NCBI RefSeq assembly: GCF_012027725.1
Contig: NZ_SJOU01000015.1
Location: 1 to 64,000, forward strand
Origin: Olsenella sp. SW781
GTDB taxonomy: Bacteria; Actinomycetota; Coriobacteriia; Coriobacteriales; Atopobiaceae
DNA: 64,000 bases
Direction: 5' to 3'
Part shown: positions 44,938 through 53,794 of the stretch, in pieces
Layout of the letters: every line of letters begins with the position of its first letter
How positions within the stretch are numbered: position 1 is the first letter of the stretch
Made by a program: the position numbers and the translations under genes
The notes under the pieces: generated by a model
Databases searched by the model: none
Seen by the model: only the letters and a program-made list of their open reading frames with translations
Told to the model about the DNA's origin: nothing

Positions 44938-45023
44938 ACCAACGGCAGAGGCCGCCGCTTCGTACGCAGGACTGCGCTACGCGGAAGATCCTGCGCAACG
45001 AAGCGGCGGCCTCTGCCGTTGGT
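44938..45023. repeat. 26-bp stem hairpin with conserved 34-nt loop (copy 2)
   Basis: Perfect 26-nt arms (44938-44963, 44998-45023) enclose 34 nt (44964-44997). The loop matches the reverse complement of the loop at 21891-21924 in 29 of 34 positions. It follows the gatB stop by 8 nt and has no T-tract. Confidence 0.93.
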
Positions 45024-45204
45024 AAGGACGGCCTCTCGTTCGTCGCGAGGCAAACCGCCGGGTAAGGGCGGAGTGGGGGTTCTTCTCGATTGTTCTTCTT
45101 TCCGTTGAGCATGCGCAAGCTGGCTTTTTCGGATTCTTGAGATTGCGCGTCATTTGGTTTCAAGTTTTTAATACGTAACGCGGAATAATGCGTCAATATG
45201 TCCA

Positions 45205-45259
45205 CGATTCTGGGTTTACGTATGAAAAATATCAAATCAAATGATGCGTAGCTTGGGAT
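45205..45259. repeat. Half copy of repeat family A
   Basis: GGGTTTACGTATG followed 18 nt later by GATGCGTAGCTTGGGAT (45243-45259) matches the left half of the element at 34-86, including the spacing. No right half is seen. It is in the 468-bp gap between gatB and yitT, which is AT-rich at 45110-45260. Confidence 0.75.
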
Positions 45260-45351
45260 TTCTGGAAAAACGAGTCTGCGCATCCTCGCTACAGGCGCGC
45301 GCCACGGCGTGGAACCTGCTAGACTGCCGACCCCGAAGGCCAACAGGACGT

Positions 45352-45376
45352 GCCAAACGAACCGGGTTCGTTTGGC
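45352..45376. promoter_or_regulatory. Perfect 25-bp palindrome before yitT
   Basis: GCCAAACGAACC (45352-45363), one central G and GGTTCGTTTGGC (45365-45376) form a perfect palindrome between a TGCTAGACT extended -10 (45318-45326) and the ribosome site. It is placed like an operator. The AAACGAACC part also occurs in the sufD repeat. Confidence 0.6.
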
Positions 45377-45397
45377 GTGCGCGGAGGGGAGCGTGCG

Positions 45398-46342
45398 GTG
45401 GACGAGCAGCTGGAGGCGGCGGTGGAGCCGGTCTCTGAGGTCGTGACGGAGGACGAGGAGGCGCGTGGCGAGAGGCTCTCCAAGAAGCGCATGGCCTACA
45501 GCTTCCCGCAGTTCTTCGGCCTGCTCAACGTGGGCCTCATCCTCACGGCCGTGGCGCTCGTGCTCTTCAAGACGCCCAACCACCTGGCCTTCGGCGGCAC
45601 CACGGGCTTTGCCATCCTGCTCAACACCGCCATCCCGGCGCTGCCCGTCTCCATCTACATGTGGATCCTGAACGCTGTGCTCGTGGGCCTGGGGTTCGCC
45701 TTCCTGGACCGCAAGGCGGTGCTCTGGAGCGCCTTCGCGTCGTTTGCGCTCTCGGGCTACACCTCGCTCTTCGAGTGGCTCTTCCCCGTGACCCAGTCCA
45801 TCACCGGCGACCTCTGGCTCGACGTCTGCTTTGCGGTGCTCCTGCCGGCTGTGGGCTCGGCCATCGTCTTTGACATCGGGGCCTCCACCGGCGGCACGGA
45901 CATCCTGGCCATGATCTTGCGCAAGCACACGGACCTGGAGATCGGCAAGGCGCTCTTTGCGGTGGATGTGGCCGTGGTCGTGGCGGCCATCGGGCTCTAC
46001 GGCCCGCGCGTGGGCCTCTACTGCGTGCTCGCCCTCATCGGCAAGACCTTCGTGGTGGACGGCTTCATCGAGTCCATCCGTCAGCGCAAGGTCTGCCAGG
46101 TCATCTGCTCGCACCCGCGCGAGGTGGAGGAGTTCATCGTCAAGAAGCTCGGCCGCACGGCCACGGTCACGCAGGGCTGGGGCGCCTACTCCGGCCGCCG
46201 CGTGACCATCCTCACGAGCGTGCTCTCGCGCCGCGAGGCCATGAAGCTGCGGCTCTTTGTCCGCGCCACGGACCCGGGCGCCTTCATCACCATCACGAGC
46301 AGCTCGGAAATCATCGGCCGCGGCTTCCGCGGGGTCAACTAG
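45398..46342 (+). CDS. YitT family membrane protein
   Basis: This 314-aa protein has five to six transmembrane helices in the YitT_membrane domain, with GGTTGFAILLNTAIP and FDIGASTGGTDILAMIL motifs. A C-terminal DUF2179 ligand-binding-type domain (about residues 215-300) is cytoplasmic. The function is unknown; transport is suspected. The GTG at 45398 follows GGAGGGGAG. A GTG at 45350 is also in frame but would be part of the palindrome. Confidence 0.88.
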   Translation: MDEQLEAAVEPVSEVVTEDEEARGERLSKKRMAYSFPQFFGLLNVGLILTAVALVLFKTPNHLAFGGTTGFAILLNTAIPALPVSIYMWILNAVLVGLGFAFLDRKAVLWSAFASFALSGYTSLFEWLFPVTQSITGDLWLDVCFAVLLPAVGSAIVFDIGASTGGTDILAMILRKHTDLEIGKALFAVDVAVVVAAIGLYGPRVGLYCVLALIGKTFVVDGFIESIRQRKVCQVICSHPREVEEFIVKKLGRTATVTQGWGAYSGRRVTILTSVLSRREAMKLRLFVRATDPGAFITITSSSEIIGRGFRGVN

Positions 46343-46353
46343 CGAGTTGCGTG

Positions 46354-46542
46354 CGCGGAGGCATGCTCGGGCGCGTCCTTCTCGCCCGCGCGCCCTGCGC
46401 TGACGTCTCCGAGCATGCCTGGGTGCACAGAATGCGCGAGCATGCCCCAGCGCACAGAATCGGCCCCCACGGGCTGGAAAGTGTGCGCAGAGGCATGCTC
46501 GGCCAATCCGTGCGCAAGCATGTTCGCCTGGGCGAGAAGAAC
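46354..46542. repeat. Repeat family C (GGCATGCTCGG units)
   Basis: GGCATGCTCGG occurs at about 46370 and 46493, with inverted CCGAGCATGCC near 46410 and related GAGCATGCCCC near 46438. The word appears as GTCCTTCTCGCC at 46375-46386 and as exact GGCGAGAAGAAC at 46531-46542. It separates the convergent yitT and yheO-like genes. Confidence 0.8.
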
Positions 46543-46561
46543 GTCCGGTTGAGCGTCCGAC

Positions 46562-47215
46562 CTACGCGTCCTTCTCGCCGGCGCGCGCCTCGTCGAGGTA
46601 GCTGTAGAGGGTGTACTTGGAGATCCCGAAGAACTTGCAGACCTTGGGGCCGCTCTTGGTGATGAGGAAGGCCCCCGTGTCGTTGAGGTAGCGGATCGCG
46701 CGGACCTTCTCCTCCTTGCTCATGAGCGCCACGGGCGTGCCCACGAGCTGCACGCTCTGCTCGATGAGGTCGTCCAGGAGGTCGGCCACGCTGCGCACGA
46801 TGGGCTCCGGCTCGCGCGGGGCGCTCGGCTCCGTGCCCACGACCTCGGCGATGGTGTCTCCCATCGCGCGCAGGATCGTGATGTCGTAGTTGATGGCGAA
46901 GATGCCCACGGCATGCCCGTCCTCGTCGCGGATGAAGACGGTCGAGGACTTGAGGATCTTGCCGTCCGCGGTCTTGGTGAGGTAGGCGGGCCGGTCCTCG
47001 AGCTTGGAGTCGCCGGCGTGCAGCGCCTCCAGCACCACGTGGCTGGGTCCGTCGCCGAGCTTGCGGCCGGTCACGTGGCCGTTCTCGATGGCCACGATGG
47101 AGTGGCTGGGGTCCTTCGTCTCGAGGTCGTGCACGACGACCTCGCAGCTGCTGCCGAACTGCAGCGCAAGGGCATGGGCGAGTCGCTTGTAGAAGTCGAG
47201 CTGCTCCTCGGTCAT
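46562..47215 (-). CDS. YheO-like PAS/helix-turn-helix regulator
   Basis: This 217-aa protein has an N-terminal YheO-type PAS domain (CEVVVHDLETKDPSHSIVAIENG, later STVFIRDEDGHAVGIFAINYDIT). A C-terminal helix-turn-helix of the DauR/HTH_22 type follows (GAFLITKSGPKVCKFFGISKYTLYSYL). It is divergent from the purine permease operon, so it probably controls it in response to a small ligand. The C-terminus (Ala-Gly-Glu-Lys-Asp) is again encoded by the GGCGAGAAG word. Confidence 0.88.
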   Translation of the reverse strand: MTEEQLDFYKRLAHALALQFGSSCEVVVHDLETKDPSHSIVAIENGHVTGRKLGDGPSHVVLEALHAGDSKLEDRPAYLTKTADGKILKSSTVFIRDEDGHAVGIFAINYDITILRAMGDTIAEVVGTEPSAPREPEPIVRSVADLLDDLIEQSVQLVGTPVALMSKEEKVRAIRYLNDTGAFLITKSGPKVCKFFGISKYTLYSYLDEARAGEKDA

Positions 47216-47333
47216 GGGGCCTCCTCGATTGGCGGTGCGATGAGAGCATACTAGCCGATTCTCTGCAATTTCAAACTTTTTGTTAGGTGCTCGAACCTAA
47301 AGGTTCGGCTCGCCTTGGCGAGAAAAACGGGCC

Positions 47334-47363
47334 TTGACGTGGCGTTATATCACGGCGTAGATA
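47334..47363 (+). promoter_or_regulatory. Candidate promoter of the purine operon
   Basis: TTGACG (47334-47339) and TAGATA (47358-47363) are 18 bp apart in the 296-bp divergent region. A small hairpin CGAACC-TAAA-GGTTCG (47292-47307) lies upstream and could be an operator. The leader from 47364 to 47511 shows no riboswitch I recognise. Confidence 0.45.
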
Positions 47364-47511
47364 ACGGAAAAATTCTTGTGACGGGGCCGTGTCCCGACCG
47401 CTCACGCCCCGCAACCTACCGTCTAACAGATTTTCATAGAAGCAGACAAATTGTTAGCCACCTCTCGCAATACTATCGAAACATAGTCGGAGCATCGTGG
47501 AGAGGACGATC

Positions 47512-48846
47512 ATGGCTAAGACGCAAGCGACGGGGGTCAAGAGCGCCCACGACTACCTGTTCCAGCGCGAGGGGATGCCGCCCGTCGGCGAGATGATCCC
47601 CTGCGCCCTCCAGCACGTGCTGGCCTCCTTCGCCGGCATCATCACCCCGGCGATCCTCATTGCCGCCACGTTCGACTTCACCGCCCAGCAGAAGACCGAC
47701 ATCATCCAGGTCGCGCTGATCCTCTCCGCCATCGACACGGCGCTGCAGGCCTTCGCGCCGTTCCGCCGCATCGGCGGCAACCTGCCCATCGTCATGGGCG
47801 TCTCGTTCGCGTTCCTGCCGGCGCTGCAGGCCATGGGCGCCACGTTCTCCTTCGGCGCCCTGCTCGGCGGCGAGATCGTGGGCGGCATCGCGGCCATCCT
47901 CTTCGGCATCTTCTACGGCAAGCTCAAGGCGTTCTTCCCGCCGGTCGTCACTGGCACGGTGATCTTCACCATCGGCGTCTCGCTCTACCCGACGGCCATC
48001 AAGTACATGGCCGGCGGCGAGGGCACTGCGCTCTGGGGCACCCCGCAGGCCTGGTGCGTGGCGCTCGTCACGTTTGCCGTGGTCTTTGGCCTCAACAACT
48101 TTGCCAAGGGCACCCTCAAGCTGGGCAGCGTCTTCTTCGGCATGATCGCCGGCATCATCGTGTCCGCGCCCTTTGGCATGCTCGACTTCTCCGCCGTGGG
48201 CTCCGCGGGCGTCTTCGCGTTCCCCAAGATCATGCCGTACGCGCTCGAGTTCCATCCCGAGGTCTGCATCACGCTTGCCGTGGTCTACCCGATGGTCGCC
48301 ATCCAGGTCATCGGCGACGTCTCCGCCGCCTGCCTCGGCTCCATGGACCGCATGCCCACCGAGCGCGAGCTCTCCGGCGCCATCGTCTCCCAGGGCGCGA
48401 CCTCGCTCGTCTCCGCCTTCATCGGCGGCCTGCCCACCTCCGCGCTTGGCCAGAACGTGGGCATCATCTGCTCCAACAAGGTCGTCAACAAGTGGGTCTT
48501 CGTGATCGTGGCGGCCGTCTTCGCTGCGGCGGGCCTGCTGCCGCAGCTCTCCGCGCTGCTCACGGCCATCCCGCAGCCGGTCATCGGCGGCGCCACGGTG
48601 GGCGTCTTCGGCACCATCACCATGAACGGCGTCCGCATGTTTACCAAGGACGGACTCACCCCGCGCGTCACCACGATCGTGGGCACCTCGGTCGTCTTTG
48701 GCCTCGGCATCTGGATGGCGTCGGGCTGCCTCGCTGGCGAGGGCATGCCCAGCTGGGTGACCACCGTCATCGGCTCCAACGCCATCACCCCGGCCGCCAT
48801 CATGGCCATCATCCTCAACCTCATCCTCCCCAAGCCCGAGAAGTAG
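47512..48846 (+). CDS. NCS2 family xanthine/uric acid permease
   Basis: This 444-aa protein has about 12-14 helices. It has NCS2 motifs, including the GGNLPIVMGVSFAFLPALQAMG segment and, in helix 10, PTSALGQNVGIICSNKVVN, which corresponds to the substrate-binding NxGxxxxT region. It should import a purine such as xanthine or urate. The ATG at 47512 follows GGAGAGGA. A palindrome overlaps the end of its stop codon (48846). Confidence 0.9.
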   Translation: MAKTQATGVKSAHDYLFQREGMPPVGEMIPCALQHVLASFAGIITPAILIAATFDFTAQQKTDIIQVALILSAIDTALQAFAPFRRIGGNLPIVMGVSFAFLPALQAMGATFSFGALLGGEIVGGIAAILFGIFYGKLKAFFPPVVTGTVIFTIGVSLYPTAIKYMAGGEGTALWGTPQAWCVALVTFAVVFGLNNFAKGTLKLGSVFFGMIAGIIVSAPFGMLDFSAVGSAGVFAFPKIMPYALEFHPEVCITLAVVYPMVAIQVIGDVSAACLGSMDRMPTERELSGAIVSQGATSLVSAFIGGLPTSALGQNVGIICSNKVVNKWVFVIVAAVFAAAGLLPQLSALLTAIPQPVIGGATVGVFGTITMNGVRMFTKDGLTPRVTTIVGTSVVFGLGIWMASGCLAGEGMPSWVTTVIGSNAITPAAIMAIILNLILPKPEK

Positions 48847-48878
48847 GCGTGCAAAAGGGACAGGCACTTTTGCACGCC
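48846..48878. repeat. GTGCAAAAG palindrome after the permease
   Basis: GGCGTGCAAAAG and CTTTTGCACGCC (12-bp perfect arms) enclose GGACAGGCA. The first base is the last base of the permease stop codon. Confidence 0.93.
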
Positions 48879-48892
48879 CCGCAGGAAAGAGG

Positions 48893-48916
48893 GGCGAGAA
48901 GAACGGTCTTCTCGCC
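48893..48916. repeat. Self-complementary word pair
   Basis: GGCGAGAAGA (48893-48902) and TCTTCTCGCC (48907-48916) form a perfect 10-bp hairpin with loop ACGG. It is a copy of the abundant word facing its own complement, 19 nt before the ssnA start. Confidence 0.9.
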
Positions 48917-48934
48917 AGACAGATAGGAGACGAA

Positions 48935-50287
48935 ATGCTGCTCGTCACCAATGGTCGCGTCATCACGCGCGACGCTGACAACGCCTACCTCGAGAACGGC
49001 GCCGTCGCCATCGATGGCGAGAAGATCGCCGAGGTCGGCGACGCCACGACGCTGGCCGAGAAGTACCCCGGGGCCGAGGTCGTGGACGCCCACGGCGGCG
49101 TCATCATGCCGGGCCTGGTGAACTGCCACACCCACATCTACTCCGGTCTGGCCCGCGGCCTTGCCATCAAGGGCTGCAACCCCACCAACTTCCTCGAGAA
49201 CCTCGAGCAGCAGTGGTGGAAGATCGACGACAACCTCACGCTCGACGGCACTCGCGCGAGCGCCTACGCCACCGTGCTGGACAGCCTGCGCGACGGCGTG
49301 ACCACGATCTTCGACCACCACGCGAGCTTCTGCGAGATTCCCGGCTCCCTCTTTGCGATCAAGGACGTCTGCGAGGAGACCGGCATCCGCGCGTGCCTCT
49401 GCTACGAGACCTCCGACCGCCGCGGCGACGAGAAGCGCGACCAGGCGATCGCCGAGAACGCCGAGTTCGCGCAGTGGGCCGCCAAGGCCCAGACCGAGGG
49501 CAACTCGATGATCGCCGCGATGTTCGGCGGACACGCCACCTTCACGCTCTCCGACGAGACGATGGACAAGATGGCCGAGGCCAACGCCGGCCTCACCGGC
49601 TTCCACATCCACGTCTGCGAGGGCATGAATGACGTCTGGGACAGCCGCCAGAAGCGCGGCGGCATCTCGCCGATCGAGCGCCTGCTGCAGCATGACCTCC
49701 TGGGCCCGCGCACGATGCTCGGCCACTGCATCCACGTCACGCCCGCCGAGATGGACATCATCAAGGAGACCGGCACCCACATCGTCAACAACCCCGAGTC
49801 CAACATGGGCAACGCCGTGGGCTGCGCGCCGGTGCTCGAGTTCTTCCGCCGCGGTATCCCGGTGCACATGGGCACCGACGCCTACACCCACGACATGCTC
49901 GAGAGCCTCAAGGTCTTCCTCATCATCCAGCGCCACAACGCGGCCATGCCCAACGTGGGCTGGGTCGAGGCCATGACGATGCTCTTCCAGAACAACCCCG
50001 CCATGGCGAGCGAGTACTTCGGGCGCGAGATTGGTGTCCTCAAGCCCGGCGCCGCGGCCGACGTGATCGTGATGGACTACCCGGTCTTCACGCCCTTCTC
50101 GGACGAGAACATCGACGGCCACATGCTCTTCGGCATGATGGGCAAGAACTGCCGCACCACCATCGTCAACGGCAAGGTGCTCTACAAGGACCGCGAGTTC
50201 GTGGCCTTTGACGAGGAGCGCATCAACGCCTGGACCCTCGAGCAGAGCAAGTTGCTCTGGGGCACCCTGAACGAGCGCACGTACTAG
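48935..50287 (+). CDS. ssnA: SsnA-type aminohydrolase
   Basis: This 450-aa amidohydrolase has the metal motif NCHTHIYSG (His65, His67), further metal ligands in GFHIHVCEG and LGHCIHV, and MGTDAYTHDM. SsnA is found with YgfK and XdhD in E. coli and in gut anaerobes that use purines; a deaminase or ring-opening role is assumed. The start follows AGGAG. Both flanking gaps contain GTGCAAAAG palindromes. Confidence 0.9.
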   Translation: MLLVTNGRVITRDADNAYLENGAVAIDGEKIAEVGDATTLAEKYPGAEVVDAHGGVIMPGLVNCHTHIYSGLARGLAIKGCNPTNFLENLEQQWWKIDDNLTLDGTRASAYATVLDSLRDGVTTIFDHHASFCEIPGSLFAIKDVCEETGIRACLCYETSDRRGDEKRDQAIAENAEFAQWAAKAQTEGNSMIAAMFGGHATFTLSDETMDKMAEANAGLTGFHIHVCEGMNDVWDSRQKRGGISPIERLLQHDLLGPRTMLGHCIHVTPAEMDIIKETGTHIVNNPESNMGNAVGCAPVLEFFRRGIPVHMGTDAYTHDMLESLKVFLIIQRHNAAMPNVGWVEAMTMLFQNNPAMASEYFGREIGVLKPGAAADVIVMDYPVFTPFSDENIDGHMLFGMMGKNCRTTIVNGKVLYKDREFVAFDEERINAWTLEQSKLLWGTLNERTY

Positions 50288-50303
50288 GACCGGTCGGCGC
50301 GCG

Positions 50304-50390
50304 GCGTGCAAAAGGGACAGTCACTTTTGCACGCAGAGGGGCGCGACCAATCGTGATGACCGTGCAAAAGTGACTGTCCCTTTTGCACGC
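50304..50390. repeat. Inverted pair of GTGCAAAAG palindromes
   Basis: The palindrome at 50304-50334 (core GGACAGTCA) faces its near-exact reverse complement at 50361-50390 (core TGACTGTCC), with 26 nt between. The pair fills the ssnA-ygfK gap. Confidence 0.93.
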
Positions 50391-50404
50391 GGAGAGGAGC
50401 AACA

Positions 50405-53401
50405 ATGAGCGACGTCATGAGGCCGATCCCGTTTGCGCAGGTCATGGACTGGGTCCTGACCGAGCACGACACGCAGGCCAGCATCTTCGGCGTGCGCAAG
50501 GCTTACGTCCACGAGGGCGGCGCCGAGCCGATCTTTGCCGAGAAGATCGAGACCCCCTTTGGCCCGGCCGCCGGCCCCAACACCCAGCTCGCGCAGAACA
50601 TCATCGCCTCCTACGTGGCGGGCTCGCGCTTCTTCGAGCTCAAGACCGTCCAGGTCATGGACGGCGAGGAGCTCTCCGCCTGCGTGAACAAGCCCTGCAT
50701 CGTGGCCGAGGACGAGTGCTACAACTGCGAGTGGTCCACCGAGCTCACGGTGCCCGACGCCTTTGCCGAGTACGTCAAGGCCTGGTGGGCCTGCAAGCTC
50801 ATCGCCCGCGAGTACGGCCTGGGCGACCCGGACGGCTTTGTCTTCAACATGTCCGTGGGCTACAGCCTCGAGGGCATCAAGTCCGAGAAGGTCGACAAGT
50901 ACATCGAGGGCATGAAGGACGCCTCCGGGACCGAGGTCTGGGCCGAGTGCCGCGACTGGGCCCTCGCCAACCTCGACCGCTTTGACAACGTCGACGCCGA
51001 CTTCGTCAACGCCGTCTCCCCGCAGGTCTCCAACTCCGTCACCGAATCCACGCTCCACGGCTGCCCGCCCGACGAGATCGAGCGCATCGCCACCTACCTC
51101 ATCACCGAGAAGGGCGTGAACACCTACATCAAGTGCAACCCGACGCTCCTGGGCTACGACTTCGCGCGCGAGCGCCTGAACGAGCTCGGCTTCGACTATA
51201 TCGTCTTTGACGACACGCACTTCCGCGAGGACCTGCAGTGGGCCGACGCCGTGCCCATGTTCGAGCGCCTCATCGAGCTCTGCGCCGAGAAGGGCCTCGC
51301 GTTTGGCGTCAAGCTCACGAACACCTTCCCGGTGGACGTGACCCGCGGCGAGCTGCCGAGCGAGGAGATGTACATGTCCGGCCGCTCGCTCTTCCCGCTC
51401 ACGATCGAGCTGGCGCGTCGCATCGCCCGCCAGTTTGACGGCAAGCTGCGCATCTCCTACTCCGGTGGCGCCGACGCCCGCAACATCTGCGAGCTCTACG
51501 CGGCCGGCATCTGGCCGATCACCATGGCCACCAACGTCCTCAAGCCCGGCGGCTACGAGCGCTTCTTCCAGATCGCCGGTCTTCTCGCTGGCGCCCCGCG
51601 CGCCGAGGTCGTGGACGTCGACGCCGTGACCGCGCTCGCCTCCCGAACCGCCTCCGGCAAGGACTACCAGAAGCCCATCAAGCCGGCCAAGCCGCACAAG
51701 ATCGACGCCGAGCTCCCGCTCATGAGCTGCTTCACGGCGCCGTGCCGCTCCGGCTGCCCCATCCAGCAGGACATACCGGCCTACCTCTCCCGCGTTGACG
51801 AGGGCAAGTTCGCCGAGGCGCTCCAGATCGTCGTGGAGCGCAACGCGCTGCCGCACATCACCGGCAACCTCTGCCCGCACCCCTGCGGCGCCAAGTGCGA
51901 GCGCAGCTTCTACGAGCCCGAGGGCGCGCGCATCCGCGAGTCCAAGCTTGCAGCGGCGCGCGGCGGCTTCGACGAGGTCGTGAAGAAGCTCCGTGCCGCT
52001 GGTCCTTCTCGCCTTGCTTCTGCTGCCGATAAGAACGTGGCAGTCGTGGGCGGCGGCCCGGCCGGCCTGGCCACCGCGTTCTTCCTCACGCGTGCCGGCG
52101 CCAAGGTCACCATCATCGAGCGCACGGACAAGCTCGGCGGCGTGGCGCGCCACGTCATCCCCGAGTTCCGCATCTCCCACGACGACATCGACAAGGACGT
52201 GGCCCTCTGCCTCGCCTTTGGCGCGCAGGTTCAGATGGAGCGCGAGGTCACGAGCGTCCAGCAGCTCTTTGACGAGGGCTTCACGGACGTCGTGGTTGCC
52301 ACGGGCGCGTGGGCGCCGGGCAAGGTGGGCCTCAAGGCCGGCGAGGAGATCGACGTCCTGGAGTTCCTCGAGGCCGCAAAGGCCGGCGAGCCTTGTGCGC
52401 TGGGTACCGACGTCGTGATCGTGGGCGCCGGCAACACCGCCATGGACGCCGCGCGCGTGGCCAAGCGCGCCGAGGGCGTGCAGAACGTGCGCATCGTGTA
52501 CCGCCGCACCAAGAAGGAGATGCCGGCGGACGAGGAGGAGCTGCAGCTCGCCCTGGAGGAGGGCGTGGAGCTCTGCGAGCTTCTCGCCCCCATCGGCGTG
52601 GCAAACGGCCAGCTGGCCTGCGAGGTCATGCGCCTCGGCGAGCCGGACGAGTCCGGTCGTCGCCGCCCCGAGCCCACGGGCGACACCGTGGACGTCCCGG
52701 CCACGGCCGTGATCTGCGCGGTGGGCGAGCAGATCGAGCGCGGGCTCTACGAGGGAGCGGGCGTCGAGGTTGACCGCCGCGGCCGTCCGGCCGGCACCGC
52801 CACCGGCGTGGACCACGTCTGGGCTGCCGGCGACTGCCGCCGCGGGCCGGCCACCTTTGTGGAGGCCATCGCCGACGCGCAGGCCGTCGCCCGCGACCTG
52901 GCCGGCGTCGACTTCAACGCCTACTCCGCCCAGAACGTCCGCGCCGACAAGTACGACGCAATCATGGGCCGCAAGGGCGACATCTGCCTCGACGTCGCCG
53001 GCTGCACCTCCAGCCGCTGCCTGGGCTGCGCCACCGTCTGCGAGGTCTGCTGCGACGTCTGCCCCAACCGCGCCAACGTGGCGATCAAGGTGCCGGGCCT
53101 CGCGCAGGAGCAGGTCGTCCACGTGGACGGCATGTGCAACGAGTGCGGCAACTGCGCCGTCTTCTGCCCGTGGAGCGGACGTCCATACAAGGACAAGCTC
53201 ACGCTCTTCTGGAGCGCTGAGGACATGGACGCGAGCGAGAACCGCGGGTTCCTGCCGCTGCCCGACGGCGCGTTCCGCGTGCGCCTGGCCGGCTCCGACG
53301 GCACCTACGACGTGAACGACGCCGCCTGCGGCCTGCCCGAGGACGTGCGCCTCACCATTGCCGCAGTCCGCGACGACTACGCCTACCTGCTGGCCAAGTA
53401 A
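50405..53401 (+). CDS. ygfK: YgfK-type flavin/Fe-S oxidoreductase (putative selenate reductase family)
   Basis: This 998-aa protein is laid out like dihydropyrimidine dehydrogenase. An N-terminal TIM-barrel region (to about residue 410) is followed by an adrenodoxin-reductase-like module with cysteine motifs (CFTAPCRSGCPIQQDIPAYL, GNLCPHPCGAKCERSFYEP). Two dinucleotide motifs follow (VVGGGPAGLATAF and VIVGAGNTAMDAARVA). C-terminal 4Fe-4S ligands are in SRCLGCATVCEVCCDVCPN and MCNECGNCAVFCPW. It likely passes electrons between NAD(P)H or ferredoxin and the molybdenum hydroxylase downstream. The ATG follows GGAGAGGAG. Confidence 0.92.
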   Translation: MSDVMRPIPFAQVMDWVLTEHDTQASIFGVRKAYVHEGGAEPIFAEKIETPFGPAAGPNTQLAQNIIASYVAGSRFFELKTVQVMDGEELSACVNKPCIVAEDECYNCEWSTELTVPDAFAEYVKAWWACKLIAREYGLGDPDGFVFNMSVGYSLEGIKSEKVDKYIEGMKDASGTEVWAECRDWALANLDRFDNVDADFVNAVSPQVSNSVTESTLHGCPPDEIERIATYLITEKGVNTYIKCNPTLLGYDFARERLNELGFDYIVFDDTHFREDLQWADAVPMFERLIELCAEKGLAFGVKLTNTFPVDVTRGELPSEEMYMSGRSLFPLTIELARRIARQFDGKLRISYSGGADARNICELYAAGIWPITMATNVLKPGGYERFFQIAGLLAGAPRAEVVDVDAVTALASRTASGKDYQKPIKPAKPHKIDAELPLMSCFTAPCRSGCPIQQDIPAYLSRVDEGKFAEALQIVVERNALPHITGNLCPHPCGAKCERSFYEPEGARIRESKLAAARGGFDEVVKKLRAAGPSRLASAADKNVAVVGGGPAGLATAFFLTRAGAKVTIIERTDKLGGVARHVIPEFRISHDDIDKDVALCLAFGAQVQMEREVTSVQQLFDEGFTDVVVATGAWAPGKVGLKAGEEIDVLEFLEAAKAGEPCALGTDVVIVGAGNTAMDAARVAKRAEGVQNVRIVYRRTKKEMPADEEELQLALEEGVELCELLAPIGVANGQLACEVMRLGEPDESGRRRPEPTGDTVDVPATAVICAVGEQIERGLYEGAGVEVDRRGRPAGTATGVDHVWAAGDCRRGPATFVEAIADAQAVARDLAGVDFNAYSAQNVRADKYDAIMGRKGDICLDVAGCTSSRCLGCATVCEVCCDVCPNRANVAIKVPGLAQEQVVHVDGMCNECGNCAVFCPWSGRPYKDKLTLFWSAEDMDASENRGFLPLPDGAFRVRLAGSDGTYDVNDAACGLPEDVRLTIAAVRDDYAYLLAK

Positions 53402-53410
53402 CCCAGCCGC

Positions 53411-53506
53411 GGCGTGCAAAGGGGACAGTCACTTTTGCACGCCGCGCATGAACTCGCCGGATTCGGAATCTGGATGCGTGCAAAAGTGACTGTCCCCTTT
53501 GCACGC
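53411..53506. repeat. Inverted pair of 31-nt palindromes
   Basis: Segments 53412-53442 and 53476-53506 are exact reverse complements of each other, 33 nt apart, including their shared asymmetry (AAAGGGGACAGTCACTTTT). They fill the ygfK-ferredoxin gap. Confidence 0.95.
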
Positions 53507-53521
53507 AACGAGGGGAGAGAC

Positions 53522-53731
53522 ATGGACGACGAGCTCAAGCGCATCTGGGTCGCCGACGAGGGCTGCATAGGCTGCCGCCTCTGCGAGCGCGCGTGCCCCA
53601 CCGGCGCCATGCGCGTGGAGGACAAGCAGGCCCACATCGACTATGCGCTCTGCATCGCGTGCGGCATGTGCGCCACCAAGTGCCGTAAGGGCGTCATCCA
53701 CGACACGCTGGGCATCTACGCCCTTGCCTAA
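53522..53731 (+). CDS. Small 4Fe-4S ferredoxin
   Basis: This 69-aa protein has two Fe-S motifs: GCIGCRLCERACPTGAM and CIACGMCATKCRKGV. The second has Lys at the position where proline usually follows the last cysteine pair. It probably shuttles electrons between YgfK and the molybdenum enzyme. The ATG follows GAGGGGAGAG. The TAA stop lies inside a CCTAAAAGGG repeat. Confidence 0.9.
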   Translation: MDDELKRIWVADEGCIGCRLCERACPTGAMRVEDKQAHIDYALCIACGMCATKCRKGVIHDTLGIYALA

Positions 53732-53770
53732 AAGGGCCATGCCTAAAAGGGGCCAGGCCCCTTTTAGGCA
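53724..53770. repeat. TGCCTAAAAGGGGCC palindrome with ferredoxin stop codon
   Basis: A partial copy, TTGCCTAAAAGGGCC (53724-53738), contains the ferredoxin TAA. A full palindrome with 15-bp perfect arms (53740-53754, 53756-53770) follows. The arms match the element at 39767. Confidence 0.93.
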
Positions 53771-53794
53771 AGTTTTCGAGTAGGGGAGAAGGAC

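Noticed and set aside
44938-45023. Hairpin after gatB considered as a plain terminator
   Set aside because: It has no T-tract, and its 34-nt loop is conserved at another locus, which a terminator does not require.
47292-47511. Purine riboswitch in the permease leader
   Set aside because: Only a 6-bp hairpin is visible; the conserved three-way junction bases of purine aptamers are not present.
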